The notes under the pieces: generated by a model | Told to the model about the DNA's origin: nothing | Databases searched by the model: none | The model's input: only the letters and a program-made list of their open reading frames with translations | Translations under genes and position numbers: made by a program | Part shown: positions 26,862 through 35,306 of the stretch, in pieces | How positions within the stretch are numbered: the first letter of the stretch is position 1 | How the letters are laid out: each line of letters opens with the position of its first letter | Source: Pelargonium cotyledonis | Taxonomy: Eukaryota; Streptophyta; Magnoliopsida; Geraniales; Geraniaceae | Direction of reading: 5' to 3' | NCBI GenBank assembly: GCA_036897625.1 | Contig: JAYMTA010000200.1 | Location: 1-35,306 of the forward strand | DNA: 35,306 nucleotides

Positions 26862-29543
26862 TCACGCAAAGTTGTATTTACGCTTGGCAGAATCAAGAGT
26901 GTTGGACAAGAGCATAGCAATAGTCATCGGTCCGACTCCCCCAGGCACAGGGGTAATGGCCGACACAACTTCCAGAGATTCTTCAAAGCATACATCTCCC
27001 TGGAGCCGATAACCGTTATCACAGCTGGGATCCTGCTCATCCATTTGTGTAATTAATTTATATCATAAACTTATGATGAAGTGTAAAGTACTGTTCCCTC
27101 ATTAGGCACGTGTATCAGTGGCATTAGGATATCAGATGTAGCTTCAGGTAAACTTCAAATAAATACGGTTTTCAATCTTACCTCAACTGGACATGTTCCT
27201 ACATCAAGAACTACTGCACCGGGTTTTAGCCAATGGCCACGGACCAGGTTAGGCACACCTGCACCTGTGACCACAATGTCAGCTTCACGAGTGATCAGTT
27301 CGGGGTTCTCTGTAAAATCATGTACCATGCTGACTGTTGCATGGTGCCTCTGCCAACAATATCAACAAAACTATTCATTATTAATCTAGACAAAAAGCGT
27401 TGAATGCAATATATATGGTATACGTGCACGGTGTTACCTGCAAAAGCAAGGATGTTGGCAATCCAACAATGTTGCTTCTCCCAATCACTACAGCTTTCTT
27501 CCCCATGATTTGCACGCCGGACCTGATCAATAACTCAATGCAACCCTTTGGAGTGCAGGAGATGAACAATGGCTCTCTTCCTCTCATGGCAAGATTGCCC
27601 ATATTAAGTGGATGGAAGCCATCTACATCTTTTTCTAATCTCATCACATCCAAAATCTTCTCCTCATCCATATGCTGTCCTAGACACCTTTTTTTCATAA
27701 ATCATCCATACCACAGTGACAGGTTCTCAAATAGTAGTACAACAAAACATTAACTATATCATTGCTACACATGAGCAGCTATGCAAGATCAATACCCACG
27801 AGAATGTGGTTATTGCCTAGTAGATTGGTCTGGAAAAAAATAATAAATAAAAAAACTCATCAAGCTATTGTGAACCTAAGTACTTAAACAATAATCATAT
27901 ACTCCCTCCGTCCCAAAATGAGTGTCTTGTATTCTTTAATTGGAAAAAAATTAAGGATAAGTAAGCTAGTGTTGAACTTTTCCCTATATACTCATGTGCA
28001 ATTGTTGCAACAAACTTATGAGGTAGTAGAACTTATTGTAGGGATATTATTGGTACTTCATGTATAAGATAACTAACTTCCTAAAGAGCAAAGACGACAT
28101 TCATTTTGGGACAAAAAAACTTTTATATAGAAAATAAGATACTCATTTTGCAACAAAGGGAGTATCATAATTAAGTTGGGTCATCATGAATTTAAATTGA
28201 CCTTTCAGGAACTTGAAAGAAATACAATCACATGTTATGTCTAGTTGAATTTTTTTTTGGAAGGAAAAGTTATAGCAAAGGAGATATTCTTGTGTCCTCG
28301 CACACATGTGGTGGAGAAATGATGCATAATCACAACCAAATTGTTCAAGGTAACTAATGTTGAGGGTCTACAAATCCCAGACATGAGCGACTGAGTTTGT
28401 AAGGGCTTCAAAAATTGAAGATGCTATAGTTAACATACTCAAACAGATATAAGTAAAATGAGTTCTATAATGGTCATAGAAATTACTTGTGGTAGAGGAA
28501 GCTGGACAAGAATACCATGAACTGCTGGATCATCATTAAAACTTGACAAAGCATTGATAACAACATCCTCTGTACAGTCACCTGGTAGTTGAGTCAGCAG
28601 AGACTTGATTCCAGTTTCTTCACAAGCTTTAATCTTGTTACAGACATATGTCTGTGAATCCCTCCTCTGACCCACCATAATCACAGCTAAACCAGGAACC
28701 TCGCCAATGGACTCCTTCATTCTCCTAACTTCATTCCCAATTCTTGATCTAATCCCTTCTGCAATTGACTTGCCATCAATCACTTTAGCTGAATTCTTAT
28801 CAGCTGCAGCGAGCATCAAATATAAATCAACCAACCAAATAAGAAGAGAAAATGAAGAAATGAACATTGGTCAAACTCAGCTACAGTACGAAACTAGATT
28901 CTTCAACACTAAGAATGGACAAAATTCACGATAATGGAAGACGAGATGCCATTACATGAGATGTGTCAGGTTCAAAGATCAAAATAGTCCTGAACATAGA
29001 ATAATTCTATTTCCAATTTCATTTTGAGATAGTGCACTGGTTCAAAATAAGTAGACATTGAACACAAGCAACCTAAGAACATACATGAACACAAAATCTT
29101 TGATATCGGAGTAAATTGATGAAGCTACTAAGCAGAATTTTAATTTAATTACAACGAAACTAATATTAAAGATATCAACTACTCGTCCTGTCCTCAAATC
29201 AATCCAATCCAATCCAATTCAATTCAATTCAATCATGAACATACAATATATAATCATCGACAATACTAGCATGTGTGAGGGATAAATAGAAGAGAAGAGT
29301 AACAAACATACAGAAATTATGAAATGACGATGAGGACGGTGGAGGTTGGTCGTCATCCTCGCCATCGCTGTAATGGTTAGAGCTCGGAGAAGGGGGCCAG
29401 ATGTCCGGAAGATCCAGAGAGACCAGTGGCGGAGACATTAGAATTTGGCTGCCATGGCTCTGGAGAGCCCTAATTGCTCCAATTCCTGGTGACGACGGCC
29501 ACGCCTCGCCCATTCTTCGCGCCAGGTTCCTTGCCACCTTCAT
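26862..29543 (-). CDS. FOLD1: Bifunctional methylene-THF dehydrogenase/methenyl-THF cyclohydrolase, organelle type, 374 aa
   Basis: Interconverts 5,10-methylene- and 10-formyl-tetrahydrofolate with NADP, feeding one-carbon units to purine, Met and formyl-Met synthesis. Exons, 5' to 3': 29543-29312, 28803-28487, 27674-27438, 27349-27182, 27032-26862; phases join to 374 aa (Arabidopsis FOLD1 about 352). Residues 1 to about 77 precede the catalytic core: the start [14 protein letters not shown] is Arg-rich and suits a mitochondrial presequence, followed by a Pro/Ser and acidic stretch. The core has Y130 and K134 of the YxxxK catalytic pair, QLPLP 178-182, D199 to G202 in DVDGF, the Rossmann segment GRSNIVG 248-254 and [10 protein letters not shown] 346-355. 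All key residues are present. I chose ATG 29543 because the frame upstream offers only non-ATG codons. Intron 2 (27675-28486) contains a MITE. The symbol rests on synteny with PECT1 and the targeting extension. Confidence 0.9.
27902..28162. mobile_element. Stowaway-like MITE in FolD intron 2
   Basis: The left end CTCCCTCCGTCCCAAAATGA and the reverse complement of the right end, CTCCCTTTGTTGCAAAATGA, continue as inverted repeats through AGTRTCTT. A TA dinucleotide flanks each side (27900-27901 and 28163-28164), as expected of Stowaway insertion. An extra copy of the right terminus (CATTCATTTTGGGAC, about 28098-28112) lies about 50 bp inside the present end, suggesting a duplicated or nested terminus. 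Same family as 9121-9356. Confidence 0.85.
29195..29236. repeat. Pentanucleotide microsatellite in FolD intron 1
   Basis: ATCCA units pass into ATTCA units in a short tandem run just before the exon 1 donor region. It is a simple repeat with no evident role. Confidence 0.8.
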
Positions 29544-30342
29544 TGTCTGCAATTTGCCTCCACAGATTTTGCTTCTGAGATATTTATATCAAACTTAGCT
29601 ACAGAGCTGAGGAATGAGACTCATGAGATGGTGATTCTCGCAGGTTAACCGTTAAAACCCCTGATACTGATAATATCAGTCGTTTTGTTATTTTGTACTG
29701 TATGCGAAATTGCGAAGGTGTAGCTCAATATCTAGTCGTCAAAAACAACAGCCTTGACCGGTCTGGGTGAACCGGTTCATTTTACTACTTTAACAACCGG
29801 TTTGGCGTCTAAAACACTGCAAACCAACGGTACTTTGTGGTTGGATTTCGGATCCAATTTATTTGGATTTGAATTTGAATTTGTACGTATTAATTTGAAT
29901 CTGATTTGAAAAGAGCTTGAATCATATTTTTGGTTAAATTTCGGTATGATTCATAATTCTGCGTAGTAAAATCGATATGATTTGAAAATTTAAACTATAT
30001 TGATTTTATGTTTGATTAAAATTCAAATGCTTGAGGATTCGAAACCTAATTGCATCTCCATGTTACGATGGAGGTATTGGATTGGATGGTGGCAGTTGAA
30101 AGTGATGTGACGTATATACTGACACCCTAATGTTGGCCCGTTTCAATTTTATTGAGGGTATAAAGAAGGTCATGTCATTTGATATATCAGCAGCTAAACA
30201 TGGTTTATTTGCCATTCTCGAAGAGGTACAAGACCTTAAGTTCCTTCCTTTAGCACATCTCCAATGTAGATGTTAAGAGAGCAATAATATTGTTAAAACT
30301 TTTTGGTAAAAAAGCTAAACACTGAAATTGAAAATACTAAAT
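29544..30342. other. FolD upstream region
   Basis: No gene is seen. The FolD promoter and leader should lie in the first few hundred bases. From about 29820 the DNA becomes very AT-rich with diverged GGATTTGAATTTGAATT words, and near 30248 a CACATCTCCAATGTAGATG palindrome-like word resembles ends of small plant repeats. Confidence 0.4.
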
Positions 30343-30354
30343 AGGAGATGATAA

Positions 30355-31319
30355 ACCTCGTCGTCTTCCACCCGTTCAGTCATCACTGAAACTCACTCAT
30401 CATTCACCACAAACCCCACACCACCACCATTGGTCAGCCACCGTGAGTCCCCCCTCCTCCTTTCTTCTCCTCCATAGCTGCCGAGGCCGGCCACTCCGCT
30501 CCGAGCTGCCCCATTGTCTTCCTCACTCCTCATTTCAATGCATTAGATATGGTGAAAACCGCGATACGGAGGCTCGTCTCATCCGACCAAGAGCCAACCG
30601 TGCCTTCCCATCCTCGCTGGAGCCGCCGCACGTCTCTCGCTCTCTATTTTGTGCATTCAACGAAATCTCTGGCGGTCTTCATTGATGACAGGATCAGATC
30701 TGTCGGTTCTCTCTCTGGCGAGATTCAGTGACCACCGACAACACCATCGAGTTCTCATGCATCTGACATTCCGATTCATGGCAGTTCCGCCTCCTTTCGG
30801 CAGTGATATCCCCTCCGACCACCGTTGTTCCTCTGTTTTCTTGTCGTTCTCTTTATTCGGCTAGATGCCGGCCTCACCAAGTTGGGTTGTGGTCCCAGCT
30901 TTTCAAGCTTGAGCTCTCTATCATCGCTGGAGTTTCATCCTCATCAAACCACCTGTTTTCCAGCGTCTCTCCGGCATTATTCACATCAGAGTTTCATCGG
31001 TCCAAGTGAAGTTTCTCTCACTGTTATTATGATCACACGCTCTTTCCCACACGACTTGTCCACTTCCCAAGGCAGCTTCTCATAGTCATCAATCTCACCT
31101 TCAATGAACTCTCAACTTTTCACACATGCAACATTTTCTCTTGAAATTCTCACTTTAGAGTTTGATGTTGCATTTAATTTTCATTAAGTTTCATCATGTA
31201 TCTCTCTCATTTCACTTGAGCTACTTTATGCTCATTTTCTTCAGGCCTTGTGCCTCTTGTACTTGTCTTGTAATTTATTTTACGAGAATAAAAGTACATA
31301 TTGCCGATAAAAAAAAAAA
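30355..31319 (+). mobile_element. Retroposed segment with poly(A) tail and target-site duplication
   Basis: A GC-richer block of about 965 bases ends with AATAAAA at about 31287-31293 and, some 15-20 bases later, a run of 11 A residues (31309-31319). It is flanked by AGGAGATGATAA (30343-30354) on the left and AGGAGAGATAA (31319-31329) on the right, a duplication with a one-base indel. That is the signature of an RNA copied and inserted by LINE machinery. Its open frames are Ser/Pro/Arg-rich and match nothing I know, so it may be a processed copy of a cellular transcript or a truncated LINE. Confidence 0.6.
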
Positions 31320-31520
31320 GGAGAGATAACATTGCTCAGTGTTGTTTCAATCCAATTTAGTTTGTAAATTTTTTTGACTCAAAATGACAAAATAGTTCAT
31401 GATCTTCCGTTTTTTCAATTCAATTTGGTTTATAAACTTTTTTAAACCCAAGATAGTCCATGGACTTTCAAATATTGACCCAAAATGGTCACTGCCTTTA
31501 AAGTTTATATCAGTAGTTCT

Positions 31521-31820
31521 TTTAAAAATAGATCATTACGGATTACTACTCATTTTGATGTCTCAAAACACATTACTGCTACACTTTTCGATTTCCATAT
31601 CATTTTACTACACATCTTTAATGTCCTAAAACACATGAATACACTTTTTAATTTTTATAACATCATAAAGAGCAGTAAAATGTTATGGAAACAAAAAAAT
31701 GTAGTCATGTGTTTAGGAACATTCGAGATATGTTGTAAAATGTTATAAAACTGAAAAATATAGTCATGTGTTTTGGAATATCACAGATAGGTAGTAATCC
31801 GTAATTATCCATTTAGAAAA
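31521..31820. repeat. Long foldback (inverted repeat), ~135-bp arms
   Basis: ATTACGGATTACTAC at 31535-31549 is perfectly complementary to 31791-31805. The pairing continues inward through CAAAACACAT, CATTTTAC, AATGT.CCTAAA.CACATGA and TTTTTATAACAT with scattered mismatches, leaving a loop near 31665-31680. Each arm itself contains two diverged copies of a roughly 70-bp unit around TAGTCATGTGTTT. It has no coding frame. It could be a foldback-type MITE or a hairpin small-RNA source. Confidence 0.8.
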
Positions 31821-33157
31821 ATGGTCGAAACACCAGAGTTCAAATACTAAATTGGGTCTTTTATAATCGATCCTAGGGTTGTTCACGTATGCATGCCTAC
31901 ATGGAGCTGCACATGTACATGTGTGCTTCAATAGCTTCTGGTGTTTCGCTGGCTAAAACTCAAAAAGAGTCGGGTCCCATTGTTGGTTCCTTCTGTAGAG
32001 GCAGCGAGTACGTAACCATCACCTTTCTTCTCATATTGTTCGAATTAGATCTCAGTGACTATTGTCTTCAAATTTTAGCTTCCCCATAAACAAAGCAATA
32101 AAAAGATGATACCTTCCCATTCTTCATTTGCTTCCTTTAAGATTGAATTTCATATGTGTCCATTGCCTAACATATAATATACATTAATTGGCACAATCAT
32201 TTAAAGCTTGACTTTTCATTGAGTTTGATATGTTGAAAATGTTGAAAAGCATGAGTGTGTGGTTGAAGAAAACAAGGAGATAAAAAGAACAGTGTAATAT
32301 TACCTCATTTGTTAGCGTTAAATGAAGAAAAGAAAGAATCATGTACCATCCTTCCCCAAGTTTTTTCCATGGATGAAATTTGGGAAAAGCTTGGTTGATT
32401 TTTGGGATGGAAAAGTAGTGAAGTAACAAGATGGGGAAGAAGGTGTTTCTCTTATTTGGAAATATCAAGTGGGAAATAAATGTTTCAATGTCCTTTAATT
32501 ACTCTTTCAATTTTGTTCAAAGTTTAGGCATTGTGCATGTCTATGTACACTTGTGTATGCACTAATTTAAGACTATATATGCTTTAACATATTGTTGGGA
32601 TTGATTTCACTTGAAAAAGAGTTTATTTGGTAACAATGTTTCTTTCTTTTTTTTTTTTTTAATGAATGAGCTAGGCCGGGAACAGACAAATGTGTTTGAA
32701 GAGTTCACTCTATTTTGTGTTGGACAATTTTTAAATCGAGTTGCAAAAACTATCTTTGTCTTTATATAAAAATTATTCTTATCTACACCTCCCGCTTGTA
32801 GGAGTTCTTTCTATGTTGTATTTTGACTTACTTTTAATTACTGCTTGCCCAACCAACTCCTCGTTGAGGCTTGATATATATATGTAGCTCAAGGTCCTCT
32901 CTCAACTCTATATCACACTACTCGAGAAAAAAAGACGAGAGAAGATAAAATGACAAAATAATAATCACTTGCTTCCACCATCCTCTTATTTACATGGTAA
33001 TAAGAACTCAGGGAACTTTATGATCAAAAGATTTGCAACCCAAGCCACAAAACAGACCATTCACCAATGTGGCCTAACCCTCCTTTCCCCAATCAAATAA
33101 CAAAAATAAACATCGTACTCGTAGGAATGAATAGTATCAAAAGAGCTAAGCTATAAG
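31821..33157. other. Intergenic DNA and SCR 3' flank
   Basis: No gene is recognised. Near 31897-31920 there is a CATG-rich alternating stretch, and at about 32645-32660 a run of T residues. The last 150-200 bases before 33158 probably are the 3' untranslated region of the SCARECROW-type gene on the minus strand. Confidence 0.5.
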
Positions 33158-35306
33158 CTAGTAATGATGCTGATGGCTTTGCGCTTGGGTACCATGAAAC
33201 GGCCTCCAAGCCGATGCAGTCAGTAAACAAAGGTCCTTCCACCCGAGCTTCAATGCGCCCGTGTCCTCCACTAACGTGTATCCATCCGAAGGAAACATAC
33301 CCAACAACAATGTCGCCTGCGTAGCTGCATTGCCAGCCAAAGATATGCCTTTGAAACCGGATTGTTGTAGCTTCTCCCTCCAGTTTTGGAACTTCACCTC
33401 TCCGCTTCTAGACGGCCCTCCCACAGCCAGCACGTTACGGATCTCCCGGGACAGCAATTGCTGCTCCACCACATGCCTCTCCTCGTTCTCCTCCCCGTAG
33501 CTTGCGCCCAACGAGTCAAACAGAGCCGAGTAGTAGTGAATTGCCTCCACAAAACGTCCCAGGAATGAACCGGCATGACTCAGGTCCTGCTCGACCATGG
33601 TCACTACTTTTGGTGCCAACCTGTGGAATTAAACATGTTACATGACATTTTTAACACATTACCTATCCAGCTAGCTAGCATGTGAATCAAGACTGTACTG
33701 GATAGAAATTGAGATTCGATCACGGACGGCTTTCCTGGGAAATACACCTATAATATACTATGAAAAACAGAGCCTTTTTGTCACATTTGATTGAGCAAAC
33801 AGTTTGTGTCCAACTTGGGTAATCATTACCACTACAATAATACTCTAAAAATCCTTGTTGGTGGTCCTAAAAACAACACTTCAATAAAATTTTCCTAGTA
33901 TATAGCTGCTAATATCTCACCATTTGAATTCAAATCCACGTGCATTATTCAATCAATTCGGAACAGTCATGTCAAAAAGAATATTTTTCACAAATAAAAG
34001 TTAGATGGGATTGTACCAAGCAATTGTGCCCGTTTTCTCCAATCTACAACTATTTTAATCAAATTACTCTTTTGCGACATGAATCTAATAAGAAATTTGA
34101 ATTGCAAACTCTACCTATTTAAACGTAATAAAAATGTTTGATGTGGAATGTGTAACGTTAGAAAGTAGTAGTAAAAGGGTTGCATTTGTTTGTTTGTTGT
34201 CGTTGGAAAATATGCAATTTGAAATGAAAATGTCCATCAACGCTACAATTATAGCCTACATGTAGACTCTACGTCAATGACCAAATGAAGCTACATATTC
34301 CAAGAAATAGAACACATCAATTACTGTTCTATTCTACTTTAATTAACAAATCTCCATGCATGCATCAAATCGCTTTTAACGACTAATTGAACACAAAAAA
34401 AAAAAGTTTTGATTTTTTTTTTTTTTGATTCAAGAAAAAGTTTTGATTTTTAATTACCTTTGCAGAAGACACAGCGTCTTCGAATCCGAACCAGTAACGT
34501 CGTAGAGAGAATGTTGCAGCCAGTGTACGGCCACGGCCTCCCTCTTGCTCACATTCAGCTTCTCCGGATTCAAATTCCCGACCTTCTCGGCGATCGGAAA
34601 GAACTCGAACGGCAGCCCCAGTTTCTCGGCGAAATCGGACAACCGCTTCCCGGTGGCCTCCAGCGCCTCCATGGAGGTCCCGAGTCCGGTGAGCCGGACG
34701 TACGGCGGTCCTCCCGGCCTCGACGCCAGTATATGAAACAGCCCCGGCCATTGCAGCCCTTGCATTATGTCCAGATCGATTATGTGCACTCTCTCCTCCC
34801 TCTCGAACGCTTCCTGAATCGCCTGATTGGCGGTAAAGTGCGAGAACTTGACGAACGGGCTGATTCCGTTGAAAACTTGAAACGCCGAGACCATTTTTTG
34901 GGTGTAACAATGAGGAACCACCACGGAGGAGAGGGACGACGGCGACGGCGACGGAGATGATAATGGCAGCGTGGCGTATATTCCGAGGCACGAGCTCACC
35001 AGCCTCGCCGACATGGCTTCCGAGAAGTACGCCGCCACTCGTTGTGCTGATGTCCCGAACGGCGTCGAGAGCTCGGAAATTTCTAGAAGCATCTTGTTCG
35101 CTTCCTCGAAATTATCCGCCGAAACGGCCTCGGCGCATTGGAGAAGCAAGGTCAGGAGGTGCAAGCCCTCTTCGTCTCTCTTCTGCTGCCGCATCTCCTC
35201 CCTCTTCTCCTTGTATGTAGTGGTCGCCGGCGTTGGCGTTGTTGCCGCCGACGCCGCAGCCGGCATCTCCGCTTCGGCCATGTTAGAGGTCGTCGGGGAA
35301 GAGCTA
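33158..35306 (-). CDS. SCR: SCARECROW-type GRAS transcription regulator, 5' end outside window
   Basis: GRAS-family nuclear regulator. SCR with SHORT-ROOT controls the asymmetric division that makes endodermis and cortex and maintains the root stem-cell niche. Exon 1 (part) 35306-34458, intron 34457-33621, exon 2 33620-33158; the single intron is where SCR genes carry theirs. From the Met at 35281, the order is: [20 protein letters not shown] opening the first leucine-rich region (about 40-68), VHIID 165-169, second leucine-rich region about 190-235, PFYRE block with [13 protein letters not shown], and a SAW end [14 protein letters not shown]. The frame stays open from 35281 to the window edge, and known SCR proteins have a few hundred more N-terminal residues, so this Met is probably internal. 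A Ser/Pro run at about 108-120 is longer than I recall in Arabidopsis. SCL23 is a less likely alternative: the GRAS core reads as SCR nearly throughout. Confidence 0.92.

Noticed and set aside
29541-29552. An extended FolD start three codons upstream of 29543
   Set aside because: The upstream codon is TTG, not ATG; the ATG at 29543 is preferred for a nuclear plant gene.
30443-31085. Several overlapping plus-strand frames as a protein gene
   Set aside because: They are Ser/Pro/Arg-rich, none has a known motif, and the block is better explained as a retroposed segment with a poly(A) tail.
34460-34960. A 166-codon frame on the plus strand over the GRAS gene, and similar frames on both strands
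   Set aside because: They are shadows of the GC-rich SCR exon; only the minus-strand frame carries GRAS motifs.

Overview
The window is nuclear DNA from a flowering plant, almost certainly a eudicot. Five multi-exon genes carry GT-AG introns, exon phases join without a break, intergenic DNA is AT-rich, and every product belongs to a plant family. I built the exon models by hand from splice sites and family alignments recalled from memory; no search was run. I see no CRISPR array, operon, rRNA or tRNA.

Layout, left to right. Positions 1-3400 hold no gene: a GC-rich left edge, AT-rich DNA, then about 1.5 kb of moderate GC with degenerate short tandem repeats that looks like decayed transposable element. 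At 3409-3910 lies a broken copy of the N-terminal part of a GATA transcription factor. GAUT7 (plus, 4779-9894, 9 exons, 617 aa) is a pectin homogalacturonan galacturonosyltransferase-family protein. A leucine-rich-repeat receptor kinase of subfamily VIII-1, closest in memory to Arabidopsis VRLK1/At1g79620 (plus, 11970-17842, 19 exons, 966 aa), follows in tandem orientation. Convergent to it is PECT1, CTP:phosphoethanolamine cytidylyltransferase (minus, 25563-18633, 9 exons, 420 aa). Next is an organelle-targeted FolD, methylene-THF dehydrogenase/methenyl-THF cyclohydrolase (minus, 29543-26862, 5 exons, 374 aa). After 3.6 kb of repeat-rich intergenic DNA comes a SCARECROW-type GRAS regulator (minus, 35306-33158), whose N-terminal part runs off the right edge.

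The genes do not form one pathway: they cover pectin synthesis, receptor signalling, phosphatidylethanolamine synthesis, folate one-carbon metabolism and root radial patterning. What links three of them is synteny. In Arabidopsis, as I recall, GAUT7, FOLD1 and PECT1 are the consecutive loci At2g38650, At2g38660 and At2g38670. The same trio is here, with a receptor kinase between GAUT7 and PECT1 and with FolD and PECT1 in swapped order.

The most notable non-genic structures are a poly(A)-tailed retroposed segment with a near-perfect target-site duplication (about 30355-31319), a roughly 300-bp long foldback (31521-31820), two Stowaway-like MITEs of one family in introns of GAUT7 and FolD, a small family with TAGAGGTGRCAATT ends, a probable hAT-type insertion in the last receptor-kinase intron, and a tandem duplication in that kinase's first intron that copied the start of exon 2. 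I found no evidence of a wholly new biological system; the region reads as ordinary gene-bearing plant chromatin with interesting relics.
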